64,000 nucleotides of DNA from Deinococcus peraridilitoris DSM 19664. Its GTDB lineage: Bacteria; Deinococcota; Deinococci; Deinococcales; Deinococcaceae. Location of the stretch: positions 2,505,001-2,569,000 of the forward strand of contig NC_019793.1 in assembly GCF_000317835.1 (NCBI RefSeq). Reading direction: 5' to 3'. This document shows, piece by piece, positions 50,644-59,856 of the stretch (position 1 is its first letter; each line of letters starts with the position of its first letter). A program made the translations under genes and the position numbers. Below the pieces are notes generated by a model that had not been told where the DNA came from, made no database searches, and worked only from the letters and a program-made list of their open reading frames with translations.

Positions 50644-52632
50644 GTGCCCCTTCCTCCCTTGCTGCCGCTCGACGCGGCTCAGGACCCGTGGCTGCGGCTG
50701 TGGGCCGCTTCGTCTGCGCTGCGGGTCGAGCGGCCACCGCGTGGGCACGGCCGGTCGCCTCATCTGCAGGACGCAAGCGTGGGCAGCACGACCACCTGGA
50801 CGTCGACGTTTCCGTGGGAAGGCGACGAGCTGCTGGCGCAGCTGAGGCGCGCCGAGTTCGGTGCCGAAACCCCGCTGACCGTCACGGCCTTTGTCTCGGA
50901 ATCCCGATCGGTCCGGCGCGAGCTCGAACTCGCCGTTCGCGGCCTTCTGGACGCACGCGGTCTGCCCCCCGCAGAGGTGCGTGTTCGCAGCGCCTACAAG
51001 CCCGCCTTTCACTGGATCGCCGAGGAGGTTCTGCCCCGGGCCCTTGAGTTGAATGCAGACTCCTTGCAGCTGAGCTATCCCGTCCTGGCCCCCGAACCGC
51101 CTGGGCGCTTCCTGCAGGAAACCTACCCGCTCTCCGGCCTGCTCGAACAGCACGGACTGCGCTTCGAGGCCCGGGCGGATTCACGGCCAGCACAGCACTG
51201 CCGGGTCGTGCTGCTGGCACAGGGGCAGGAAGTCTGGCAGGGAAGCTGCGCACTTCCGCTCGCGCCGCGCACCGCTCCCGGGGGCGCGACCGTGCTGGCC
51301 CCGACCGGGCGCCTGCAGGTCAGTGCCCAGGAGCGTGAGCTGCTCGACGTGCGCCTGCTGACCGATGCGGAGCGCGCCTGGGACTGGTATACCAAGGCGG
51401 TGTTGCCCGAAGTGCTGCGGCGAGCTGACTTCGCGCCCGGCCAGCCCGCTTTTCGGACGCTCAGCGTGACCTTCGCGCTGTCCGAAGCCGATGACCCGCT
51501 CGGGCTGGACCACGAACGCTCCAGCATGCTCGAGGCGCTGGGCGAGGAAGTCTACTTCGGAACCCTCGAGGCCCTCAAGCTGCGGGCAGGGCATGAACTC
51601 GACGCCCGTGAGCTGCAGCCCGGTCGCATCGTTCCGGTGGTGCGTTCCCGTCCGGCCCAGGCGGGCTGGGCGCGGGTGACCCTCACGGCGTTTGCCGGGC
51701 CTTCGCAACCTCAACAGCCAACCCGGAGGGCCCAGCCATCTCAGGCCGACATCGGAGGCGACCCAGCGCCGCTCCCGTCTGCGCCGGTGTCGCCCCGCCG
51801 GCTCGTCGCCTCGGCCCGCGCGCTGGCCGACGAGCATCGCCTGGAGTGGACTGTTCCTGCCTACAGCTACGACGGGCGTCCGGTTCCGGCGCTGGGGCGC
51901 ACGGGCCGACCGATTGGCCTGCTGGTGACGGCCGGTCAGCATGCCAACGAGGCCAGCGGTCCGCACGCCGCCCTGAAGCTGATTCCCATGCTGGCGCAGG
52001 TTCCGGATCTAAGCTTTGTCGCCATTCCGCTGGAGAACCCGGACGGGGCCGCGCTGCACCTGGCGCTGACCCGACGAGACCCGCAGTTCATGCACCACGC
52101 CGCGCGCTACACCTCGCTGGGCGACGATCTGGAAGCCCGGGTCCTGCGCGGCGAGGCGCGCTGGGAAGCGCGCGCGCGGGTCTGGGCGGCGCACCGGCAA
52201 CAGCTGGCCGTGCACCTCAGCCTGCACGGCTATCCTTCGCACGAATGGACGCGCCCGTTCAGCGGTTACGCTCCGCGCGGCTTTGAATCCTGGGCTCTGC
52301 CGGCCGGAATCGTCACGATCATTCGTTACCAAAGTGGGCAGCGCGAGAATGCCGAGGCGCTGGCCGCCCTGATTGCCCATGCCCTGAGCAGCGACGAGGA
52401 ACTGTCGGCGCACACGCAACGGGCGCTGCGCTGGTCCGGCGCGCACGTGCTGACGCCGCATTACGAGCTGCGCGGCAGTTGGCCTTTTCTCTTTCAGGCC
52501 CGCGACGACCTGCTCGCGCCCTTGATGGTCATCACCGAGGTGCCGGACGAGACGGTGTACGGCGCGGCATTCGAGCGCTGCGTGCGCGCCCAGGTGCTCG
52601 TCGGGCAGGCCTGCATGGCGCACCTGACCTGA
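50644..52632 (+). CDS. M14-family metallocarboxypeptidase-like protein
   Basis: A 662-residue protein. The first ~380 residues are an unrecognised domain; the C-terminal part is an M14 zinc carboxypeptidase. Zinc ligands: His and Glu in LLVTAGQHANEASGPHAAL (HxxE, residues ~437-440), third His in VHLSLHGYPSHEW. The catalytic Glu is likely in EVPDETVY near the end. It would cleave C-terminal or gamma-linked amino acids from peptides. The GTG at 50644 follows TATGCT (50632-50637) by six bases. The next gene is a convergent peptide-binding protein, suggesting a peptide-use locus. Confidence 0.85.
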   Translation: MPLPPLLPLDAAQDPWLRLWAASSALRVERPPRGHGRSPHLQDASVGSTTTWTSTFPWEGDELLAQLRRAEFGAETPLTVTAFVSESRSVRRELELAVRGLLDARGLPPAEVRVRSAYKPAFHWIAEEVLPRALELNADSLQLSYPVLAPEPPGRFLQETYPLSGLLEQHGLRFEARADSRPAQHCRVVLLAQGQEVWQGSCALPLAPRTAPGGATVLAPTGRLQVSAQERELLDVRLLTDAERAWDWYTKAVLPEVLRRADFAPGQPAFRTLSVTFALSEADDPLGLDHERSSMLEALGEEVYFGTLEALKLRAGHELDARELQPGRIVPVVRSRPAQAGWARVTLTAFAGPSQPQQPTRRAQPSQADIGGDPAPLPSAPVSPRRLVASARALADEHRLEWTVPAYSYDGRPVPALGRTGRPIGLLVTAGQHANEASGPHAALKLIPMLAQVPDLSFVAIPLENPDGAALHLALTRRDPQFMHHAARYTSLGDDLEARVLRGEARWEARARVWAAHRQQLAVHLSLHGYPSHEWTRPFSGYAPRGFESWALPAGIVTIIRYQSGQRENAEALAALIAHALSSDEELSAHTQRALRWSGAHVLTPHYELRGSWPFLFQARDDLLAPLMVITEVPDETVYGAAFERCVRAQVLVGQACMAHLT

Positions 52633-52664
52633 AAGGGAGGCCCCACGATGGGGCCTCCCTTTCA
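52632..52664. terminator. Bidirectional terminator between peptidase and binding protein
   Basis: A perfect 15-bp stem with a 3-base loop (GAAAGGGAGGCCCCA pairing with its complement) directly after the peptidase stop and 12 bases from the convergent gene end. Confidence 0.85.
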
Positions 52665-52675
52665 GATCCGGCTTG

Positions 52676-54259
52676 TTATTTCTTGCCGGTTACGGTGATG
52701 GTGTTGAAGGCCTCGCTGTTGCTGGGTCCGGGAACCCAGCCTTTGAGGTAGGTGCGGGTGGCGCACAGCGGGCGGCTGTGCACGATGGGAATCCGCACGG
52801 CCGCTTCGTGGGTGAGTTCGTGGACCTTGGCGTAGGCCCGCGTCTGCTCGGCCCGTGAGGCGCTCCCGGTGGCCTTGAGCAGCAGCTGCTGAATTTCTGC
52901 GGAATCGAACTTCGAGTCTGCCGTGCCACCTTCACCGTAAAACGGGCCGTAGAAGTTGTTGGGGCTGCCGAACTGCCCGGACCAGCCGATCATGTACATG
53001 TCAAAGCCCGGATCCTTGTTGCGGTCGGCCAGGTAGGCGGCCCAGTCCTCGGTCTTGAGGTTGGCCTTGATGCCGATGGCGCTGAGGTCCGCCGCGATGG
53101 CCTCGGCGGTGGGTTTCGGGGTGGGGAAGTAGGGCCGCGAGACGGGCATGTACCACAAATCGAGCGTGAAGCCGTTGGGGTATCCCGCTTCGGCCAGCAG
53201 CTTCTTGGCCGCCTGCGGATCGAAGCGGGGTTGCGCGGGCACTACCTTGCTGTTGGCCCAGCCCAGCGCGGGCGGAATAAAGCTGTTGTCCGATTCGCCC
53301 AGCTCACCCCAGAAGGCGCTGACCATTTCCTTTCTGTTGAGTGCCAGGGCCATGGCCTGACGAACCTTCTGGTTTTTCAGGATGGGATGCTTGCTGTTCA
53401 GGCTGAGAAAGCCGACGTTGAAGGAGGGCCGCAGCACCACCGACAGGTTGCTGTCGTTGCGAATGGCGCCAAGGGCGTCCGGGGTCAGGTCGCAGGTGAA
53501 ATCGACGGTCCCGGCCTTGAGCTCGTTGAGGCGCGCACTGGGGTCCTTGATAAAGCGGAACACCAGGGTGCTGGTCTTGGGTTTACTTCCCCAGTAACTG
53601 GGGTTGGCCTTGAGGGTCAGCTGTGAACCTGAGGTCCAGGACTCGAAGATGTAAGGTCCGGTACCAACCGCGCCCACGCCGGGGGTGCCGTACTTTTCCC
53701 CGGCTTTCTTCACGGCGGTCGGGCTGGCAAAGCCGAAAAAGTTCGTGCTGATCATGGCCGGAAAGTCCGCGACCGGGCGGCTCAGCACGAAGGTCACCTG
53801 TGAGTCGCTGTCCTTGCGCACGGCACTCAGCAGGCTTCCGCTTCCTTTGGCTTCTCCGAGAATCAGCTTCCAGGATTCCCAGGCTTTGCCCTGTGCGCGG
53901 TAGCCGTAAGTGTCACCGGGGTCCCACCAGCGGTTCACGTTGAAGATCACCGCGTCCGCGTTGAACGCGGTTCCGTCGTGAAACTTCACGCCCTGACGCA
54001 GCACGAAGGTCCACTCGGTCAGCGCTTTGTTGGCTTTCCAGCTGCTCGCCAGGCCGGGCGCCAGCTCGACCGTGCCGGGTTTCATCCTGGTCAGGGTGTC
54101 GTAAATCTGGTTCTGTACGATCACCGAGTTGGTGTCGTTCACGTTGCCCGACTCGAGGGTCACAGGCTCACCGCCGGCCCCGTAGACGAGGGTTGCGGCC
54201 CCCTGGGCCTGGGCGGTTCCGATCAGCATGACGGTCAGTGCAAGGGCAAATCTACGCAT
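52676..54259 (-). CDS. Peptide ABC transporter substrate-binding protein (family 5)
   Basis: A 527-residue exported binding protein of the oligopeptide/dipeptide (SBP_bac_5) family. Signal MRRFALALTVMLIGTAQAQG; then VTLESGNVNDTNSVIVQNQI, LAPGLASSWKAN, FVLRQGVKFHDGTAFNADAV and KVRQAMALALNRKEMV are the typical family segments. It captures peptides for an importer whose permease and ATPase genes are not here. AGGAGA precedes the ATG at 54259. It follows the acetamidase gene by 54 bases. Confidence 0.95.
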   Translation of the reverse strand: MRRFALALTVMLIGTAQAQGAATLVYGAGGEPVTLESGNVNDTNSVIVQNQIYDTLTRMKPGTVELAPGLASSWKANKALTEWTFVLRQGVKFHDGTAFNADAVIFNVNRWWDPGDTYGYRAQGKAWESWKLILGEAKGSGSLLSAVRKDSDSQVTFVLSRPVADFPAMISTNFFGFASPTAVKKAGEKYGTPGVGAVGTGPYIFESWTSGSQLTLKANPSYWGSKPKTSTLVFRFIKDPSARLNELKAGTVDFTCDLTPDALGAIRNDSNLSVVLRPSFNVGFLSLNSKHPILKNQKVRQAMALALNRKEMVSAFWGELGESDNSFIPPALGWANSKVVPAQPRFDPQAAKKLLAEAGYPNGFTLDLWYMPVSRPYFPTPKPTAEAIAADLSAIGIKANLKTEDWAAYLADRNKDPGFDMYMIGWSGQFGSPNNFYGPFYGEGGTADSKFDSAEIQQLLLKATGSASRAEQTRAYAKVHELTHEAAVRIPIVHSRPLCATRTYLKGWVPGPSNSEAFNTITVTGKK

Positions 54260-54313
54260 GGGTTCTCCTGGCTGGTGGGAAGGGGGGTGAAAAGGGCGAA
54301 GGCAGAGGCGGGA

Positions 54314-55252
54314 TCACTGAAAAATGGCTCTGGGCAGGTAAAAGCTCACCAGCCAGTTGGGCGCGTCGACGATCTCGCTGATGCGCAAATCCGCCGCGAC
54401 GCTGCACAGCAGGTAGGCGTCGTAGGGATCGAGCTGGTACTCGCGTCCCAGATGGTCGATCATGCTGCGTACGGCGTCGCGCGAAGCTTCAAAAAGGTCC
54501 GGGCCGATGCCGGTCGTCACGTCATACCCGCCGGCGTCGATGTGCCGCGTGACCGGACCGGGCGTGCTGAAACGAGGTGCCTGGAAGTTGGCCTGCTTTT
54601 GCACCCCGAAGCGCAGGGTGACACGCATGGCCGACTCGATCGCCGTGCCGCACACCTCACCGTCGCCCTGAGCGGCGTGGGTGTCGCCCACGCTGAAGAG
54701 CGCCCCCGGCACCTCGACGGGCAGGTACAGGCGCGTCCCGGCGGTGAGGTCGCGAATGTCCATGTTGCCCCCCACACGCCGGGGTGGCACCACCGAGTGC
54801 TGGCCCGCCTCGGCGGGGGCGTTGCCGATGGTGCCGGGAAAGGGACGGACCGGCACGCGGATGCCCGGCAGAAACTCGGCGAAGTCGCCCGAATACGACC
54901 AGACCTTCAGGTAAGGATCGTGAAATTCGTCGGCCAGCAGCCCGAAGCCGGGAATGTTGGCAGTCCAGCCCACCCCGGAGGGCGCGAACTCCAGAATCTC
55001 CACGATCAGCGCGTCCCCTGGTTCGGCCCCTTCCACGAAAACCGGGCCGGTGACGGGATTGACCAGGCCGAAGTCCAGCGCGCGCAGGTCGTCGAGAGTG
55101 GCCTGCGCGCCGAGCTGACCGCCACTCGCGTCGAGCACCTCGAACTCGACCGTTTCGCCCGGCATGACGACCAGCGCGGGCGGCAGCGAGCGGTCCCAGC
55201 CGTGATGGTGATCGTGAATGGTGCATCCTGGCGAAGTCACTTTTTGATTCAC
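54314..55252 (-). CDS. Acetamidase/formamidase family protein
   Basis: A 312-residue FmdA/AmdA-family hydrolase that releases ammonia from small amides. Family segments: HDHHHGWDRSLPPALVVMPG, GPVFVEGAEPGDALIVEILE, PFPGTIGNAPAEAGQHSVVPPRRVGGNMDIR (quoted in part; residues ~137-167), VGDTHAAQGDGEVCGTAIES. A GTG at 55252 with AAGGAT upstream is the preferred start; the frame continues upstream past it. It lies between the RpiR regulator and the peptide-binding protein gene, suggesting a three-gene transcript. Confidence 0.9.
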   Translation of the reverse strand: MNQKVTSPGCTIHDHHHGWDRSLPPALVVMPGETVEFEVLDASGGQLGAQATLDDLRALDFGLVNPVTGPVFVEGAEPGDALIVEILEFAPSGVGWTANIPGFGLLADEFHDPYLKVWSYSGDFAEFLPGIRVPVRPFPGTIGNAPAEAGQHSVVPPRRVGGNMDIRDLTAGTRLYLPVEVPGALFSVGDTHAAQGDGEVCGTAIESAMRVTLRFGVQKQANFQAPRFSTPGPVTRHIDAGGYDVTTGIGPDLFEASRDAVRSMIDHLGREYQLDPYDAYLLCSVAADLRISEIVDAPNWLVSFYLPRAIFQ

Positions 55253-55307
55253 ATCCTTTCGTAGCCGATCAGGTGCGTGGGATCGATGTCCATCGGCCAA
55301 GGCGGGC

Positions 55308-56255
55308 TCATGGCGTCCCTGCCGGCGGAAAGTCGGCGTTGCCAAAGGTTTTCATCTGTTCTTCCCAGTACGCCTCTCCTCGTGTGGTGTCCTTGAGAAA
55401 CAACTTTGCTGCGGCCGACACGTCCTCAAAGGCCTGCAGGGTTTCGACGGTTCGTTCCGGGTGTTCGAGGGCCACCCCGTCGACGATCATGCTGGCCAGC
55501 GTCAGCATGGCTGCCGGAATGGCGGTCGTCGGGCCCAGCGTGACGGGCACGATCAGCCGTTCCTCGACCGGGGCCCAGGCCATCAGGCTCGAAGGGTCGG
55601 CAACCAGGATGACCCGCGTTCCCTGCCGACGAAGCAGTTGCAAGAACAATTGCGCGTCGTTGGTCGGGCGCGGAGCCACGAAGAGCAGCGCGCAGTCGCG
55701 CTCGGTCCAATGCACCAGCTGGGTCAGCAGGCCGGCGTCAAGGCAGGTGACGCAGCGGGTGTTGGCTTGCAGCCGGGCCAAATAAAGACTGGCGTGCTCG
55801 GCAATTGAGGCGGCCGCCGCAAAACCGGCGACGACGATGCGCTCGGCGCGGGCGAGGTGCTGAACGCTGCGTTTGAAGTCCGCCGAGTCCAGGACCCCGA
55901 TCAGACCCTGCAGGTTCGCGCGCTCCTGTTCGAGCAGGTCCGAGAAGCGGGTGGTTTTGGCCGTCTGCTGAAAGCGCTCTGCGGGGGCGCTGCTGCGAAT
56001 TTCGTGAAGCACGACCGCGCTGAGGACCTTGATCAGGCTCGCGTAGCTCTCGAAGCCCAGGCGCAGTGCAAAACGCGTGACCGTCGACTGGCTGGTGCCA
56101 GCAGCGCGGGCGAGCTCGGTGGTGGTCATGAACGGAACCTGCTCGGCGTGATGAAGCAGGTACAGCGCCAGCTGACGCTGGGCTCCGGAAAGCGTGGGGA
56201 GCTGCGCGTGAAGCAGCGCCGTGAGGCTTTGGCGGTCGGTGAGGGTGTTCGGCAT
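55308..56255 (-). CDS. RpiR-family (HTH/SIS) regulator
   Basis: A 315-residue regulator: N-terminal HTH_6 domain (TTTELARAAGTSQSTVTRF) and C-terminal SIS sugar-isomerase domain (RAERIVVAGFAAAASIAEHA; CALLFVAPRPTNDAQLFLQL) that binds phosphosugars. AGGAGG precedes the ATG at 56255. It is divergent to the sugar ABC operon and upstream of the acetamidase and peptide-binding genes, so it could control either or both. Confidence 0.92.
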   Translation of the reverse strand: MPNTLTDRQSLTALLHAQLPTLSGAQRQLALYLLHHAEQVPFMTTTELARAAGTSQSTVTRFALRLGFESYASLIKVLSAVVLHEIRSSAPAERFQQTAKTTRFSDLLEQERANLQGLIGVLDSADFKRSVQHLARAERIVVAGFAAAASIAEHASLYLARLQANTRCVTCLDAGLLTQLVHWTERDCALLFVAPRPTNDAQLFLQLLRRQGTRVILVADPSSLMAWAPVEERLIVPVTLGPTTAIPAAMLTLASMIVDGVALEHPERTVETLQAFEDVSAAAKLFLKDTTRGEAYWEEQMKTFGNADFPPAGTP

Positions 56256-56410
56256 CCGCCTCCTGTTGAATAAACCAAATCATAGATGAAGATCTTGAAT
56301 AGATCAATTCACGCTGAATGGCTGGCGACGAGAAGCCGGGTTTCGCTGAGAATGACCGCCTGCACGCAGCGTATTTGGACAGCGGAGCCTTGAGGCCAGA
56401 GTCTGGAGGG

Positions 56411-56426
56411 TGCCCGGTACCGGGCA
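56411..56426. promoter_or_regulatory. 16-bp palindrome upstream of sugar operon promoter
   Basis: TGCCCGGTACCGGGCA is a perfect palindrome ending nine bases before the -35 at 56436. A likely regulator site. Confidence 0.55.
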
Positions 56427-56435
56427 CGGGTGCGG

Positions 56436-56464
56436 TTGACACCCATACCCGCGCCGCTTACGCT
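56436..56464 (+). promoter_or_regulatory. Sugar ABC operon promoter
   Basis: TTGACA (56436-56441), exactly 17 bases, then TACGCT (56459-56464). Transcription would start near 56471, leaving a leader of about 300 bases. Confidence 0.6.
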
Positions 56465-56777
56465 TGACCCACAAGTCATTTCTCGGAAAAAACGATGGAT
56501 TGGAGGAGGGGATAACGATCCACGGCCAGGTGCTTCAGCTGATCTACGAGCTTCAGCCCCTTGGGGAGTTCGCGGCTCTGCCTCTCGCACGCAGTCTTTG
56601 CAGAAATGGCGGCGGGGGTGGGCCAGGGGCGACTTCAGCCGCGTCCCCACAGTCACGCTATCCACCAGCCGAAGGCACCTCGGCACGCCCTGATGATCTC
56701 CCGCCTTACGCAGACCGCAGGAAAGCACCGGTCGCCCGAGCGCGAAGAAATGCGCAGCAAGTAAAAGAGGAGTCGAG

Positions 56778-58049
56778 ATGAAACGAGCACCCCGCATCAC
56801 CGCGAGCGTCATGATTCTCTGCCTGATGGCCCTGGGACAGGGAGCGGCCCAGAAAACCGAGCTGCGCATCGAAAGCTGGCGCAACGACGATCTCAAGATC
56901 TGGCGTGACACCATTCTCCCGGCCTTCGAAAAGGATCACCCGAACATCGACGTGGTGTTCACGCCCAGCGCCCCGGCAGAATACAACGCGGTCGTGGAGA
57001 CCAAGCTCAAGGGCGGCACGGCCGGAGACATCATCGCCTGCCGACCGTTCGACGCCAGCCTGGGGCTATACAACGCCAAGCACCTGGTCGCTCTGAATGA
57101 CCTCAAGGGTCTTCGGAACTTCAGTACGGTCGCCAAAGCCGCCTGGAGCACCGACGACGGCAAGACGACCTTCTGCGTGCCCACGGCGGCGGTCATCCAC
57201 GGCTTTCTGTACAACAAGGCGGTCTTCAAGGAACTCGGCCTGAGCGAACCCAAGACCGAAAAGGAATTCCTGGCTGCCATGGAAAAGGTCAAGGCCAACA
57301 AGAAGTACGCGCCGATTGCCATGGGCAGCAAGGACCAGTGGGAAGCGGCGACAATGGGCTACCAGAACATCGGGCCGACTTTGTGGAAGGGTGAACAGGG
57401 CCGCACCGGGCTGCTCAAGGGAAGCGCGCAGTACAACAAGGGAGGCTTTCTGCAGGCCTTTCAGGCGCTGGAGCGCTGGCGTCCCTACCTGCCGCAAGGC
57501 TACCAGGCGCTGGCCTACCCGGACGTGCAGAACCTCTTCGCGCAGGGCCGCGCGGCAGTTTACCCGGCCGGTTCGTGGGACATTGCGACCTTCCGCGGCA
57601 TGAACCCCAAGCTGGACCTGGGGGCCTTTCCGGCCTACACCTTCGCAGCCGGGCAGAAGTGCGTCATCAGCGACCATCCCGACATCGGGTTCGGCCTGAA
57701 CGCGGCCAGCAAGAACAAGGACGCCGCCAAGGTCTTTCTGGAGTGGATGGCGGGGCCCGAGTTCGCCAGACTCTACGCCAACGCCCTGCCAGGCTTTTAT
57801 CCGCTGGCCAACGTCGCGTACAAAGTCAACGACCCCGTCGCCCAGGAGTTCCTCGACTGGCGCAAGACGTGCGACAAGACCTTCCGCTCGTCGTACCAGC
57901 TGCTGTCACGCAACGCCAACCCCAACAACGAAAACGATCTGTGGAACGCGACCGCACAGGTGCTGAACGGCAAGATGACTCCGCAGCAGGCCGGTGACTT
58001 CGTGCAGAAGAACCTCGCTTCCTGGTACGCTCCGCAGAAAGGCAAGTAA
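56778..58049 (+). CDS. Sugar ABC transporter substrate-binding protein (family 1)
   Basis: A 423-residue exported binding protein of the maltose/multiple-sugar (SBP_bac_1) family: signal RITASVMILCLMALGQGAAQ, then LPAFEKDHPNIDVVFTPSAP, YNAVVETKLKGGTAGDIIA, FLYNKAVFKELGLSEPKTEK and GRAAVYPAGSWDIATFRGMN. AGAGGAG precedes the ATG at 56778. It is the first gene of a five-gene operon (binding protein, two permeases, two dehydrogenases). The transporter ATPase is not in the operon. Confidence 0.95.
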   Translation: MKRAPRITASVMILCLMALGQGAAQKTELRIESWRNDDLKIWRDTILPAFEKDHPNIDVVFTPSAPAEYNAVVETKLKGGTAGDIIACRPFDASLGLYNAKHLVALNDLKGLRNFSTVAKAAWSTDDGKTTFCVPTAAVIHGFLYNKAVFKELGLSEPKTEKEFLAAMEKVKANKKYAPIAMGSKDQWEAATMGYQNIGPTLWKGEQGRTGLLKGSAQYNKGGFLQAFQALERWRPYLPQGYQALAYPDVQNLFAQGRAAVYPAGSWDIATFRGMNPKLDLGAFPAYTFAAGQKCVISDHPDIGFGLNAASKNKDAAKVFLEWMAGPEFARLYANALPGFYPLANVAYKVNDPVAQEFLDWRKTCDKTFRSSYQLLSRNANPNNENDLWNATAQVLNGKMTPQQAGDFVQKNLASWYAPQKGK

Positions 58050-58053
58050 AGAG

Positions 58054-58076
58054 AAGGAGGAGCAAAGCTCCTCCTT
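58054..58076 (+). repeat. Hairpin between binding protein and permease genes
   Basis: AAGGAGGAGC and GCTCCTCCTT pair around AAA. Such intercistronic stems usually raise the level of the binding-protein message over that of the permeases. Confidence 0.6.
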
Positions 58077-58087
58077 CCTGACTCACC

Positions 58088-58999
58088 ATGCGCAAACGCT
58101 TTCCGGTGCACATCGTCGTGTTTCTGCTGCCCGCCCTCGCCATCTACACGCTGTTCATGATCTACCCGCTGCTGAACTCGCTCTGGCTGTCGCTGAACAA
58201 CAAAAGCGCGGCGGGTGACACGGTCTTTGTGGGCCTGGCGAACTACGTGCGGCTCTTCACGGCGCCGGAATTCGCCGGAACCTTCTGGAACGCCCTCAAG
58301 AACAACGTCATCTTCTTCGCGGTTCACATGGTCGCGCAAAACCCGATCGGTCTGCTGCTGGCCGTGCTGCTCACCCGCCGTCTCATTGGTACGGCGATCT
58401 ACCGCACGGTGATTTTCGTGCCGACCGTGCTGTCGGTGGTGATCGTCGGCTTCGCCTGGAAGCTGATCCTGAATCCCGCGTGGGGCGTGGCGCCCAGCCT
58501 GCTGGGCAGCGTCGGCCTGGAAAGCCTGTTCCAGCCGTGGCTGGGGCTCGAGTCCACCTCGCTGATCACCCTCGCCCTGATCTCGGTGTGGCAGAACATC
58601 GGCATTCCGATGATGCTGTTTCTCGCGGCGCTGCTGCGCATTCCCGAGGAGTTCTACGAAGCGGCGCGCGTGGACGGTGCGAGCGCCTGGCGGATTTTCT
58701 GGCAGATTCAGCTGCCGCTGATCCTGCCCACCCTGGGCATCGTCTCGGTGCTGACCTTTGTCGGCAACTTCAACGCCTTCGATCTGATTTACGCCACGCA
58801 GGGCGCGCTGGCCGGACCGAATTTTGCCAGCGACATTCTGGGCACCTTTTTTTACCGCACCTTTTTCGGCTTTCAGCTGCAGCCCGGTGACCCGTTCATG
58901 GGCGCGGCCGTCGCAGGCGTGATGCTGCTGGTGATCCTGATCGGGGTGCTGGCGTACCTGATCGGCTGGCAGCGCCGGATTCAGGAAGTGCAGTTTTGA
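58088..58999 (+). CDS. Sugar ABC transporter permease 1
   Basis: A 303-residue inner-membrane protein with six or seven transmembrane segments of the MalF/UgpA type (VFLLPALAIYTLFMIYPLLN). The cytoplasmic EAA loop that docks the ATPase is EAARVDGASAWRIFWQIQLP. It forms half of the import channel with the next gene. It starts 38 bases after the binding-protein gene. Confidence 0.95.
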   Translation: MRKRFPVHIVVFLLPALAIYTLFMIYPLLNSLWLSLNNKSAAGDTVFVGLANYVRLFTAPEFAGTFWNALKNNVIFFAVHMVAQNPIGLLLAVLLTRRLIGTAIYRTVIFVPTVLSVVIVGFAWKLILNPAWGVAPSLLGSVGLESLFQPWLGLESTSLITLALISVWQNIGIPMMLFLAALLRIPEEFYEAARVDGASAWRIFWQIQLPLILPTLGIVSVLTFVGNFNAFDLIYATQGALAGPNFASDILGTFFYRTFFGFQLQPGDPFMGAAVAGVMLLVILIGVLAYLIGWQRRIQEVQF

Positions 59000-59015
59000 G
59001 CCGCCCGAGGACTTC

Positions 59016-59849
59016 ATGCTGAGACGCCGGTTGTGGGTGTCCCAGCTGGCGAGCCATGCGTTTTTGCTGCTGTACTGCGCGCTGGCGCTGTTTCCGATTG
59101 TGCTGCTGATCATGAATTCCTTCAAGAATCAGCTCACGATCTTCGGGGCGCCTTTTGCCCTGCCGACGCCGGAAACCTTCACGCTGGAAGGCTACCGAAC
59201 CCTCGCCGAGGGAGCCAATTTCGGTCGTTACGTGCTGAACAGCGTGATCGTGACGGTCACGAGCCTCGGCCTGATTCTGATCAGCGGCGCGATGGCGGCC
59301 TTCGCTCTCTCGGAATACCGCTTCCGGCTCAACACCTTTCTGGGGCTCTACCTCGCACTGGGCATCATGGTGCCGATCCGGCTGGGCACGGTGGGCATTC
59401 TCAACCTGGCGGTCGAGCTGCATCTCGTCAATACCCTGTGGGCGCTGATCCTGGTGTACACCGCGCAAGGCCTGCCGCTGGCGGTGTTCGTGCTGACGTC
59501 CTTTATGCGCCAGCTGCCGCGCGACCTGAAAGAAGCGGCAAGGCTCGACGGGGCCAGCGAATACCGGGTGTTCTCGCTGATCCTGCCCTTGATCCGCCCC
59601 GCGTTGGGCGCAGTGATGGCGATCTCACTCATTCCCGTGTGGAACGACCTGTGGTTTCCGCTGATTCTCGCGCCGGGAGAAAGCACCAAGACCATCGTGC
59701 TGGGCGCCAGCGTCTTTCTGGGGCAGTTCGTGAACGACTACAACGCCGTGCTGGCCGCCCTGTCCATCGCGATCGTGCCGGCCGTCGTGCTGTACGTGCT
59801 GTTTTCCCGGCAGCTGGTGCGCGGACTCACCGAAGGAGCCATCAAATGA
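59016..59849 (+). CDS. Sugar ABC transporter permease 2
   Basis: A 277-residue MalG/UgpE-type permease with six membrane segments; its EAA loop is KEAARLDGASEYRVFSLILP. GAGGA lies before the ATG at 59016. It pairs with the upstream permease. Confidence 0.95.
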   Translation: MLRRRLWVSQLASHAFLLLYCALALFPIVLLIMNSFKNQLTIFGAPFALPTPETFTLEGYRTLAEGANFGRYVLNSVIVTVTSLGLILISGAMAAFALSEYRFRLNTFLGLYLALGIMVPIRLGTVGILNLAVELHLVNTLWALILVYTAQGLPLAVFVLTSFMRQLPRDLKEAARLDGASEYRVFSLILPLIRPALGAVMAISLIPVWNDLWFPLILAPGESTKTIVLGASVFLGQFVNDYNAVLAALSIAIVPAVVLYVLFSRQLVRGLTEGAIK

Positions 59850-59856
59850 GAAAGAC

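Larger units (their letters stand above)
56256..56777. other. Divergent control region and long leader of the sugar operon
   Basis: 522 bases. It carries a 16-bp palindrome and a strong promoter (listed separately), then about 300 bases before the start of the sugar-binding protein. A short stretch (~56510-56590) reads like part of an HTH protein (QVLQLIYELQPLGEFAAL) but has no intact gene. Confidence 0.55.

Noticed and set aside
56464..56781. 105-codon frame in the sugar operon leader
   Set aside because: TTG start without ribosome site; Gly/Arg/Pro-rich tail. A possible HTH fragment at most.
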